From Herbinix sp. (GTDB taxonomy: Bacteria; Bacillota; Clostridia; Lachnospirales; Lachnospiraceae): 33,304 nt of DNA. Within the stretch, counting starts at the first letter, position 1. Each line of letters begins with the position of its first letter. A program made the translations under genes and the position numbers. Shown one piece after another: positions 1 to 7,090 of the stretch. The notes under the pieces are model-generated. The model ran no database searches, was not told the origin of the DNA, and worked only from the letters and a program-made list of their open reading frames with translations. The stretch is from positions 1 through 33,304 of the forward strand of contig JAQZBD010000014.1 of NCBI GenBank assembly GCA_029239235.1, read 5' to 3'.

Positions 1-155
1 CTAATCGCTCTTTCAAAAGCAAAAGCAATGCGGTTATTAAAGCTTTTTACGGTGCCATTCTCATATAGGATTGATTTCAATTCCTCTAGGGACAGCCTTT
101 CTTTTGCTTTTGCAACCCTTTCTTTGGTGGACTGTGCTATTTTATCAAGTATCAT
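1..155 (-). CDS. trpC: Indole-3-glycerol-phosphate synthase, N-terminal part (cut by window edge)
   Basis: Only the first 51 codons are present; the gene continues beyond base 1. The N-terminus (MILDKIAQSTKERVAKAKE) has the pattern of the first helix of bacterial TrpC, which converts carboxyphenylaminodeoxyribulose phosphate to indole-glycerol phosphate in tryptophan synthesis. The ATG at 155-153 lies inside the end of trpD, so the two frames overlap by 11 bases, as expected for translational coupling. GAGG in the trpD tail, 6 bases upstream of the ATG, can serve as ribosome binding site. Identification rests on this short N-terminus plus its place after trpE-trpG-trpD; the catalytic residues lie outside the window. 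Confidence 0.85.
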   Translation of the reverse strand, partial: MILDKIAQSTKERVAKAKERLSLEELKSILYENGTVKSFNNRIAFAFERAI

Positions 156-1170
156 AAGCTAACCTCTCATTTGATAATTTTATAAATTTATTCAGCTGTT
201 CCAATGCCTTACCGCTATCAATAATATCTGCAGCCATTTTAACACACTCTCTTAGGGTCATATTGTTATAGGTCATATAAAGACAAACTGCTGAATTCAA
301 TAAGACGATATCACGTTTTGGACTCTTTTCTCCCTTTAGGATGTTTAAGGCAATCTCAGCATTAAAGGCCGGATCACCGCCAATTAGCTCCTCCGGTTTA
401 CAAAATTCAAACCCAAATTGGTGTGGATCCAGAAAAAAGCTGTTTACCTGTCCATTATTCACCTCGCAAACCGTGGTTTTGGCACATAATGTCACCTCAT
501 CCAAGCCGTCATGCCCATGAACTACCATTGCTCTCTTAACCCCAAGATTAGCTAATACCTGTGCCATTGGTTCCACCAGGTTCTCGTCATATACACCAAG
601 TAATTGCAGATTTGCATTGGCCGGACTGGAAAGAGGACCAAGTATATTAAAGATCGTACGTATCCCCAGCTGTTTTCTGACCGGAGCCGCATATCTCATG
701 GAGGAGTGGTAAATCGGTGCAAAAAGGAAGCAGATTCCGATTTTCTGTAAAATCTTTTCACTTTTTTCCACGGGAATATCAATCTTTACTCCCAGCGCTT
801 CCAGAACATCAGCGCTACCGCATTTACTCGATACGCTTCGGTTACCATGCTTTGCAACGGGAATTCCGGCAGCAGAGATTACCAGTGATGAAACTGTTGA
901 TATATTAAAGGTAAATGCCTCGTCTCCGCCGGTACCTACGATATCCAGCACATCACCCTCATGTTGAAGCTTCAAACCGATATTTCTCATACTTATGGCA
1001 CATGCTGTTATCTCATCAATTGTCTCACCCTTCATACGTATCGCAGTAATAAATGAGGCAATTTGAGCATCCGTTGCATTCCCGCTCATAATCTCATCCA
1101 TAACTGATTTTGTCATGTCAAAGGTTAAGTCTTCTTTATTCAAAACCATTTTGATCGCCTGTTGAATCAT
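145..1170 (-). CDS. trpD: Anthranilate phosphoribosyltransferase
   Basis: Transfers phosphoribose from PRPP to anthranilate, the second step of tryptophan synthesis. The product is 341 residues, the usual family length. It shows the PRPP-binding glycine loop GTGGD and, about 25 residues later, the anthranilate-site block KHGNRSVSSKCGSADVLEAL typical of the family. An in-frame ATG exists 13 codons upstream (1209), but the start at 1170 has a strong GGAGGA site at 1175-1180 at good spacing and matches the usual MIQQAI-type N-terminus, so I use it. The gap to trpG is 160 bases, wider than the other joints of the operon, and holds a small tandem repeat. The 3' end overlaps trpC by 11 bases. Confidence 0.96.
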   Translation of the reverse strand: MIQQAIKMVLNKEDLTFDMTKSVMDEIMSGNATDAQIASFITAIRMKGETIDEITACAISMRNIGLKLQHEGDVLDIVGTGGDEAFTFNISTVSSLVISAAGIPVAKHGNRSVSSKCGSADVLEALGVKIDIPVEKSEKILQKIGICFLFAPIYHSSMRYAAPVRKQLGIRTIFNILGPLSSPANANLQLLGVYDENLVEPMAQVLANLGVKRAMVVHGHDGLDEVTLCAKTTVCEVNNGQVNSFFLDPHQFGFEFCKPEELIGGDPAFNAEIALNILKGEKSPKRDIVLLNSAVCLYMTYNNMTLRECVKMAADIIDSGKALEQLNKFIKLSNERLAYDT

Positions 1171-1229
1171 ATTATCCTCCATTCTAACATTCTTAAAATT
1201 TTTAGACATTAGATTACTTCATAATATAA

Positions 1230-1265
1230 CTTGATTATTATGACTTGATTAATATAGCTTGATTA
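1230..1265. repeat. Three copies of CTTGATTA at exact 14-base period between trpG and trpD
   Basis: CTTGATTA occurs at 1230-1237, 1244-1251 and 1258-1265, each 14 bases apart, with AT-rich spacers. It sits in the untranslated stretch between trpG and trpD. No function is evident; it may be replication slippage. Confidence 0.7.
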
Positions 1266-1330
1266 AATTTCATGATTTTAGTTTTGTTTGCTTCTTTCTT
1301 TACTGCTTTGAAAATAATCTCTTTATTTAA

Positions 1331-1906
1331 TTACATAACTCTTATTTTTAAAAAGTTTCTAACAATCTTCCCCCCTAGAGGTGTCAGGATTGATTCCGGA
1401 TGGAATTGTACTCCATAGATTTCATATGTTCTATGCTGAACTGCCATAATCTCACCGTCATCATCTTCTGCAATGACCAATAGCTCATCGGGTAGTGTAT
1501 TCTTCTCAGCAATCAAAGAGTGATATCTCGCTGCCTGTATCATCGGCGGCAGACCATGGAATATCGTTGCTCCATTGGCTATGTGAATATTACTTTGCTT
1601 TCCATGCATCAGCCGTTTCGCCAAAGTAATTCTTGTTCCAAATACTTCACATATCCCCTGATGTCCCAAGCATACTCCAAGGATTGGCACCTCCTCCTTC
1701 AGCTGGGCAACTACCTGTTCTAAAACGCCTGCATCCTTTGGATATCCTGGCCCCGGGGAAAGTATAATGTGGGTCGCCTTCAGTGCTCTGATCTCCTCCA
1801 CCGTCAGTTCATCGTTGCGAATAACCATAATATCACTGCCGATACTTCCCACCAATTGCACTAAATTATAGGAAAAGCTGTCATAATTATCAATTAATAG
1901 TACCAT
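1331..1906 (-). CDS. trpG: Anthranilate synthase component II (glutamine amidotransferase)
   Basis: Class I glutamine amidotransferase that supplies ammonia to TrpE for anthranilate formation. All 191 residues match the stand-alone family. Visible marks are the N-terminal LLIDNYDSFSYNL block, the oxyanion strand SPGPGYP, the nucleophile Cys79 in GVCLGHQ, and His169/Glu171 in FHPES completing the triad. The start codon shares one base with the trpE stop (TAATG), a classic coupled joint. In many Firmicutes the same subunit also serves PabB for folate synthesis; the trp operon position makes anthranilate synthase the main role here. The gene is a separate amidotransferase, not fused to trpD. Confidence 0.96.
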   Translation of the reverse strand: MVLLIDNYDSFSYNLVQLVGSIGSDIMVIRNDELTVEEIRALKATHIILSPGPGYPKDAGVLEQVVAQLKEEVPILGVCLGHQGICEVFGTRITLAKRLMHGKQSNIHIANGATIFHGLPPMIQAARYHSLIAEKNTLPDELLVIAEDDDGEIMAVQHRTYEIYGVQFHPESILTPLGGKIVRNFLKIRVM

Positions 1907-3363
1907 TATTCCTCCACCTCACTTGCCTTCATAATAGCTTCCATTACAGCCTTTGCCTTATTTTCCGATTCCTCATATTCTTTTTCCGGAATACTATCCG
2001 CTACAATACCACCGCCGGCTTGAACATACACTTTATTATTCTTTTTAACAGCCATCCGGATTGCAATACAGGTATCCATATTACCGGTAAAGTCGATGTA
2101 TCCTATGGCTCCACCATAGATTCCTCTCGGAACCTTCTCCTGCTCCTCTATAATTTCACAGGCTCTTATCTTAGGTGCACCGGACAAGGTACCAGCGGGA
2201 AGAATAGCTTCAATGGCATCTAGAGCATCCTTTGGGGGCCGAATCTTGCTATTAACCTCTGAGGTTATGTGCATAATTCTGGAATAACGTTGTATCTTCA
2301 TATAATCCGATACCTTAACACTTCCGTATTCAGAGATTTTACCCAGATCATTTCTTCCCAGATCCACCAGCATATTATGTTCTGATAACTCCTTCTCATC
2401 TGCGAGTAACTCTGACTCTAACGCAATATCCTCCTCCTGATCCTTACCCCTTGGTCTGGAGCCGGCGATTGGAAACGTCGATAGAGTTCCATCCTTTAAT
2501 CTGACTAAGGTTTCCGGAGAGGTACTAATAAGCTGTACATCCTTATTTTGCATAAATACCATATATGGCGATGGATTCGTGGTACGAAGTACTCGGTAAG
2601 CATTTAGCAAGCTATCCTTATACTCAGTGGTAAATCTTCTTGAAATTACTGCCTGGAAGATGTCACCGTTCACAATATATTCCTTTGTTCTCTCCACCAT
2701 CTTGCAATATTCTTCCTTGGTGACATTACAGGTAAAGGCCGGCTTACTGCTATAATATTGCTTTTGAACGGGTGCGGCCTCTGTGATAAATCGGGTTAGA
2801 TTTTCAATATCAGATACCGCTTTACCGTAGTTTTCTAATATTTTATCTGTCTTCATATTAATAACAATACTTATCTTCTGCTTAAGATGGTCGTAGGCAA
2901 TCACCTTGTCAAACAGCATTAAATCAAAATCATTAAATTCACTACTCTGAATTTTTAATACCGGCTCTGCGTAACCAATCATCTCATAGGAGAAATATCC
3001 GACCAGGCCTCCTGTGAAAGGAGGCAGTCCTTCAATCTTAGGTGATTTATAATCCTCTAATAGCTTTCTTAATTCCTCAAAGGGCTTATCGCATTGGATT
3101 ACCTTTGTTTCCTCAGCTTCAATGTGAACCTCCTTATTCTTACAGGTTACATGAACAATTGGATTAAATCCAAGAAAGGAATATCTTCCCCACTTCTCGC
3201 CGCCTTCCACACTTTCTAGCAGGTAATATTGCTGGCTAATTTGTGAAATCTTTCGCAGCAAGGTAATCGGTGTAATGATATCTGCGTAGATTTCCTTACA
3301 AATTGGAATGATGCTATAATCTTTTGCCAACGACTCAATCTCATTGCAGCTTGGTGTAATCAT
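1906..3363 (-). CDS. trpE: Anthranilate synthase component I
   Basis: Converts chorismate plus ammonia to anthranilate, together with TrpG. The 485-residue protein has the N-terminal regulatory domain with the LLES tryptophan-feedback motif at residues 48-51, and a C-terminal chorismate-binding domain with blocks such as IAGSRPRG, DLGRNDLG, LPAGTLSGAPK and GGAIGY. The LLES motif predicts allosteric inhibition by tryptophan and separates it from PabB. The ATG at 3363 is preceded by AAGGTGATG at suitable distance. It is the first gene of the operon, directly behind the T-box terminator, so its transcription should depend on uncharged tRNA-Trp. The 3' end overlaps the trpG start by one base. Confidence 0.97.
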   Translation of the reverse strand: MITPSCNEIESLAKDYSIIPICKEIYADIITPITLLRKISQISQQYYLLESVEGGEKWGRYSFLGFNPIVHVTCKNKEVHIEAEETKVIQCDKPFEELRKLLEDYKSPKIEGLPPFTGGLVGYFSYEMIGYAEPVLKIQSSEFNDFDLMLFDKVIAYDHLKQKISIVINMKTDKILENYGKAVSDIENLTRFITEAAPVQKQYYSSKPAFTCNVTKEEYCKMVERTKEYIVNGDIFQAVISRRFTTEYKDSLLNAYRVLRTTNPSPYMVFMQNKDVQLISTSPETLVRLKDGTLSTFPIAGSRPRGKDQEEDIALESELLADEKELSEHNMLVDLGRNDLGKISEYGSVKVSDYMKIQRYSRIMHITSEVNSKIRPPKDALDAIEAILPAGTLSGAPKIRACEIIEEQEKVPRGIYGGAIGYIDFTGNMDTCIAIRMAVKKNNKVYVQAGGGIVADSIPEKEYEESENKAKAVMEAIMKASEVEE

Positions 3364-3435
3364 GTTTCATCACCTTATTTTTCACTGATGGATGAAAAAT
3401 TCCTTTCTTTTCATTTAAACTAGATATTTTAGGAA

Positions 3436-3481
3436 ATAAAAAAAGACTCTCATCCCTGTATTTTACAGGGACAAAAGCCTT
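3436..3481 (-). terminator. Intrinsic terminator of the trp T-box leader
   Basis: On the minus strand the 18-base arm 3481-3464 pairs with 3460-3443 through G-C, A-U and several G-U pairs around a 3-base loop (core TCCCTGTA/TACAGGGA), followed by seven T and then ATTT. It lies immediately after the T-box sequence and before trpE, which is the layout of T-box attenuators. Confidence 0.9.
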
Positions 3482-3722
3482 AACTTCTGCGGTACCACCC
3501 GGTTTGATGTATAAACATCCTCTCATTTTGCATACCATCATATGCACCCTTATGATAACGGACAGGGTTCCCGTAAGCGCCTACTTTTCTTTAACTTCTA
3601 GAATTTCAGAACTTCCCTCGCAAGTCCATTCGGAATAATCCTTGTAACCGCATTCCCACCCACAGCGGCTCTCTGTATACAATCAACTAAACTTACTTCT
3701 CTTGCTCAACGGTTTTTATATT
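3436..3722 (-). promoter_or_regulatory. T-box leader, predicted tRNA-Trp responsive
   Basis: On the minus strand this untranslated leader carries the conserved T-box sequence CCGGGTGGTACCGC (3489-3502) in the antiterminator region, followed by an intrinsic terminator. The 5' half contains a long imperfect stem I with the GAGAGCCGCTG start. In its distal part GAATGGACTTG occurs, where UGG (3628-3626) is the best specifier codon candidate, followed by the usual A. UGG is the tryptophan codon and the downstream genes are trpEGDC, so the two lines agree. Uncharged tRNA-Trp would favour antitermination. The stem I boundaries were read by eye, not folded. Confidence 0.92.
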
Positions 3723-3728
3723 AATCGC

Positions 3729-3758
3729 ATTATAACAACGGACAAAGCTCTTTGTCAA
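3729..3758 (-). promoter_or_regulatory. Sigma-A promoter of the trp operon
   Basis: On the minus strand the sequence has consensus TTGACA (3758-3753) and TATAAT (3734-3729) with an 18-base spacer, a few bases ahead of the T-box leader. The spacer and -35 box contain the inverted repeat GACAAAG-CT-CTTTGTC (3741-3756), which could be an operator or chance. Confidence 0.85.
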
Positions 3759-4002
3759 GCAAATTCATTTAATATTACTATTTTTATATACAATTAGTTT
3801 GTCAAGCTAATACGCTAAACTGCATTGCATATAACTTATAATTATTCACCATAATAAATTAATTAATAATAATTTACTTTTTCTTTCAAAAAAATTGTAG
3901 TCCCCCCTTCAAATTTTAAATTTTTAAGTTTATATGGGGATTTTATTAAATCATCCATATTTACCCATTCCTATTCTTTCGCCAAAATGATGGTATTAAT
4001 AG

Positions 4003-4031
4003 TTGACACAGAACTCTAAATAAGTTATATT
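4003..4031 (+). promoter_or_regulatory. Sigma-A promoter for the MpsC/DUF2294 gene
   Basis: TTGACA (4003-4008), a 17-base spacer and TATATT (4026-4031) lie 47 bases before the ATG at 4079, which has its own GGAGG site at about 4065. The stretch 3760-4002 between this and the divergent trp promoter is AT-rich; I see only weak AT-rich inverted repeats in it and no gene. Confidence 0.75.
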
Positions 4032-4078
4032 TATAACAATTAGATAAAATTCCAAAGATATATATGGAGGCAAATTAA

Positions 4079-4444
4079 ATGACCAAAGGTCAGTTAGAAG
4101 CCAAAATTAGTGAAGCTGTAAGTAAATTTGAATTAGAATATATGGGTCGTGGTCCAAAATTAATTCGTTCTTATGTTATTAATGATATGATTTTAATTCG
4201 TTTATCCGGCATTTTAAGCCCCTCTGAACAGAAGTTAACTGATAATCCTCAGGGAATCGAGCTGTTCAAGAAAGTAAGGTCTTCCTTATTTGAGCTAGGG
4301 AGAGGATATTTGGAAACATTAATTACTGAAATCATTGATGTAGCCATCGTCAGCACCCACTCCGATATAAGTACTAAGACTGGTGAAAAGATAATTGTAG
4401 TTACTGCTGATAGAAACATAGAAGAGATGATTACAACCAAATAA
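4079..4444 (+). CDS. MpsC/DUF2294 family protein
   Basis: A small soluble protein of 121 residues matching the DUF2294 family (PF10057, renamed MpsC-like after a membrane-potential-generating system in Staphylococcus). Family marks visible are the N-terminal GQLEAKISEAVSKFE helix, the EYMGRGPK motif at about residues 20-27, the central IRLSGILSPSEQ strand-turn, and the C-terminal block with HSDISTKTGEKIIVVT. No signal peptide or membrane segment is seen. It appears to be monocistronic, with its own promoter and a hairpin terminator after the stop. The biochemical role of family members is not well defined, so I assign only the family. Confidence 0.8.
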   Translation: MTKGQLEAKISEAVSKFELEYMGRGPKLIRSYVINDMILIRLSGILSPSEQKLTDNPQGIELFKKVRSSLFELGRGYLETLITEIIDVAIVSTHSDISTKTGEKIIVVTADRNIEEMITTK

Positions 4445-4496
4445 TTCTGGATGACACCACAAATTAAGTCGCTGCATAGGATTTGCCCCTTGTAGC

Positions 4497-4519
4497 CAAA
4501 CTTCAATGAGGTTTGTTTT
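4497..4519 (+). terminator. Intrinsic terminator after the MpsC/DUF2294 gene
   Basis: CAAACTTC (4497-4504) pairs with GAGGTTTG (4508-4515), one G-U pair, around a 3-base loop, followed by TTTT. It is 52 bases after the stop codon. Confidence 0.65.
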
Positions 4520-4531
4520 AAGTTGTAAGTA

Positions 4532-4566
4532 AGCCGATATCTTGGAGGAATCTAAAGGTACCGGCT
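4532..4566 (+). other. Second hairpin upstream of purE
   Basis: AGCCGATATC (4532-4541) pairs with GGTACCGGCT (4557-4566) with one mismatch and one G-U, followed by ATTTTATT. It could be a second terminator or a leader element of purE. I found no purine-riboswitch core here. Confidence 0.4.
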
Positions 4567-4605
4567 ATTTTATTATAACACTACACGAGTAAGGAGAACG
4601 AATAT

Positions 4606-5103
4606 ATGTCTAAAAAAGTAGCAATTCTTATGGGAAGTGACAGTGATCTTCCTATCGTGAAGGGTGCCATACATACGTTACAGGGCTTTGGTATCCACGT
4701 TGAAGTACATGTCATGAGCGCTCACCGTACTCCGCAGCTTGCTTGCGATTTTTCCGCTAAAGCCAGAGAGAACGGCTTTGGAGCAATTATTTGTGCCGCT
4801 GGTAAAGCTGCACATCTCGCGGGTATTATTGCTGCTCACACTACGCTTCCTGTCATTGGAATTCCAATTAAATCATCAACCCTAGATGGTTTGGATGCCC
4901 TACTCGCTACTGTTCAGATGCCAAAAGGTATCCCCGTAGCTACCGTGGCAATTGATGGTGCTGATAATGCTGCTATTTTAGCGGCTCAGATGCTTGCAAT
5001 CACCGATGACGAGCTTAGTATAAAGTTGTCAGATATGAAAAAAGCTATGGTAGACGAAGTTGTTGCCAAAGACGAAAAGTTACAGGCAGAACTTAATAAA
5101 TAG
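4606..5103 (+). CDS. purE: 5-(carboxyamino)imidazole ribonucleotide mutase
   Basis: Class I PurE, which moves the carboxyl group of N5-CAIR to carbon 4 in purine synthesis. The 165-residue protein shows MGSDSD at residues 9-14, SAHRTP at 38-43 and the loop AAGKAAHLAG at 64-73. The last is a variant of the common GAGGAAHLPG. The block LLATVQMPKGIPVATVAI also fits class I. A GGAG site precedes the ATG. The gene is not followed by purK or other pur genes; 45 bases downstream starts the DUF4914 gene on the same strand, so the two are probably co-transcribed. Function assignment is secure at family level; the Gly-to-Lys change in the loop is unusual against the textbook sequence. Confidence 0.93.
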   Translation: MSKKVAILMGSDSDLPIVKGAIHTLQGFGIHVEVHVMSAHRTPQLACDFSAKARENGFGAIICAAGKAAHLAGIIAAHTTLPVIGIPIKSSTLDGLDALLATVQMPKGIPVATVAIDGADNAAILAAQMLAITDDELSIKLSDMKKAMVDEVVAKDEKLQAELNK

Positions 5104-5148
5104 TTTATTGTGCAGAAACAAAATAAGTATATAGAAATGGAGTAACGT

Positions 5149-7026
5149 ATGAAAGAACACTTGCAAAAAATGATTTTATCAGATGAAGTTAAGTCCATTC
5201 TGATGGGAAGTCCAAACGTATTATTTCCAAAAACTAAATCTGAGTTGATTGATCTCAGCTTTGGAGCAGCACACAATGACTTCTATGAAGTAGCCTATGA
5301 CGTTCCTGGCACCGGATCAGTTGTAGAAGCTACTGTAACACGATGTAAAAATGGTGTGGCAATTAATTATCTGGAAGATTATATGCGTCGTAGAGATCCA
5401 GACAGTCTTGTGATTGGTGATAACTTAGACACAGATAAGCCACGATATTCCGAAAAATACGGCAAGGAATTTGAACCACTGCGTCGTAGAACCTTCGACT
5501 GGTTAACAGCCCAAGAATTAATTGTACTCCCCTTCAAAGCAGGCGGTGACAAATATGGCTATGATGCTCTTTTAATTGCTCCTGCAAATGCTGGCTTCTT
5601 TGCTTGCGGACTTGCAGAGCTGCAGGGCTTCTTAAGTATCGATGAGATTTCTGACAATTTTACTCCGAAAGCTATCGTATACCTTGCACCACCTTTCCGT
5701 CACACAGACTTTAGTGGAAAACAGATTGTTGTTCATAACCGTCTTGAAGAGGTACATGAGGTATTTTCCTACAATCTTTATCCAGGTCCTAGTGCGAAAA
5801 AGGGTATCTATGGTGTTCTCTTGAATATCGGAGAACGCGAGAACTGGCTAACCGCTCACGCTTCTACTGTAAAGGTAATCACACCTTATGACAACGAAAT
5901 TGTCATTATGCACGAGGGTGCTTCCGGCGGCGGAAAAAGCGAGATGATTGAGCCTGCTCATAAGACTGCTGACGGCAGACTTGTACTCGGTGAGAACCTG
6001 AAAACAGGAGAAAAATTCTACATGGAGCTCTCTGAGTCCTGCGAGCTTCGTCCTGTAACTGATGATATGGCTCTTTGCCATCCACAGATGCAAAATGACA
6101 GTAAAAAGCTGGTAGTACAGGATGCAGAAAGCGGTTGGTTCCTACGCCTTGACCATATCACAGCATATGGTACCTCTCCTCAATATGAGAAGATCTTTAC
6201 CCAACCAACAGAGCCATTGGTATTCTTTAATATTCAGGCAATGCCAAATGCAACTTGTCTTGTTTGGGAACACACTTTAGACTCTAGCGGCAAGCCTTGC
6301 CCCAATCCAAGAGCTATTCTTCCCAGAAGAATGGTACCGGACATTGTCTCAGATCCGGTTGAGGTTGATGTTCGAAGCTTCGGTGTAAGAACTCCACCTA
6401 GTACCAGAGAAAATCCTTCTTATGGTATTCTTGGCTTACTTCATATCCTCCCTCCTGCTCTTGCTTGGTTGTGGAGACTGGTTGCACCAAGAGGCTTTAA
6501 CAATCCTAGTATCGTTAGCTCTCAGGGAATGGTTAGTGAAGGTGTTGGTTCTTATTGGCCTTTCGCTACCGGTAAAATGGTAAAACAGGCAAATCTGTTA
6601 TTGGATCAGATCATCAACTCCTCTAATACCAGGTATGTATTAATTCCTAATCAGCACATTGGCGGTTATAAAGTAAGCTTCAATCCTCAATGGGTTGCCA
6701 GAGAATATATTGCAAGACGTGGTGGTGCTAAATTTAATTTAGATCAGTTAAAGGAAGCACGTTGTACCATCTTAGGATACGGACTTGACTCCTTAAAGGT
6801 AGACGGCCAATATGTTCGCAAAGCTTTCCTTCAGCCGGAAAGACAGCAAGAACTTGGTGAAGATGGATATGATGCTGGTGCTGCTATCCTTCTTAAATTC
6901 TTTAAGGAAGAGGCAGTTAAATTCAATACTCCTGACCTTGATCCATTAGGTAAAAAGATTATTGAGTGTCTGCTTCGCGATGCACCATTACAGGATTACC
7001 TTGATTTAATTCCTATGAGATTTTAA
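5149..7026 (+). CDS. DUF4914 family protein with PEPCK-like P-loop
   Basis: A 625-residue protein that I place in the DUF4914 family of anaerobes. At residues 255-266 it has HEGASGGGKSEM, a P-loop (GASGGGKS, 257-264) of the kind found in phosphoenolpyruvate carboxykinases and HPr kinases. About 50 residues later ELRPVTDDMALCHP resembles the second, metal-binding kinase motif of PEPCK. The C-terminal half has a SEGVGSYWPFATG block. No signal peptide or obvious membrane helix is present. Nucleotide binding is a fair inference; the substrate is not known to me, and it should not be called a PEPCK. It follows purE by 45 bases and ends at a strong terminator, so the pair looks like a two-gene unit. 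Confidence 0.75.
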   Translation: MKEHLQKMILSDEVKSILMGSPNVLFPKTKSELIDLSFGAAHNDFYEVAYDVPGTGSVVEATVTRCKNGVAINYLEDYMRRRDPDSLVIGDNLDTDKPRYSEKYGKEFEPLRRRTFDWLTAQELIVLPFKAGGDKYGYDALLIAPANAGFFACGLAELQGFLSIDEISDNFTPKAIVYLAPPFRHTDFSGKQIVVHNRLEEVHEVFSYNLYPGPSAKKGIYGVLLNIGERENWLTAHASTVKVITPYDNEIVIMHEGASGGGKSEMIEPAHKTADGRLVLGENLKTGEKFYMELSESCELRPVTDDMALCHPQMQNDSKKLVVQDAESGWFLRLDHITAYGTSPQYEKIFTQPTEPLVFFNIQAMPNATCLVWEHTLDSSGKPCPNPRAILPRRMVPDIVSDPVEVDVRSFGVRTPPSTRENPSYGILGLLHILPPALAWLWRLVAPRGFNNPSIVSSQGMVSEGVGSYWPFATGKMVKQANLLLDQIINSSNTRYVLIPNQHIGGYKVSFNPQWVAREYIARRGGAKFNLDQLKEARCTILGYGLDSLKVDGQYVRKAFLQPERQQELGEDGYDAGAAILLKFFKEEAVKFNTPDLDPLGKKIIECLLRDAPLQDYLDLIPMRF

Positions 7027-7043
7027 TTGTATTAATAATAAGA

Positions 7044-7077
7044 AGGTGGAGATCTTTTGATCTCCACCTATTTTTTT
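7044..7077. terminator. Bidirectional intrinsic terminator
   Basis: AGGTGGAGATC (7044-7054) and GATCTCCACCT (7059-7069) form a perfect 11-base-pair stem with a TTTT loop, followed by seven T on the plus strand. The minus-strand flank is also A/T rich. It sits between the convergent DUF4914 and histidine kinase genes. Confidence 0.9.
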
Positions 7078-7090
7078 CTATGGGACATAT

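Noticed and set aside
3341-3547. 68-codon minus-strand frame before trpE
   Set aside because: It lies across the T-box antiterminator and terminator, so it is leader RNA rather than a gene.
4445-4605. Purine riboswitch before purE
   Set aside because: Two hairpins are present but none of the conserved junction sequence of the purine aptamer is seen.
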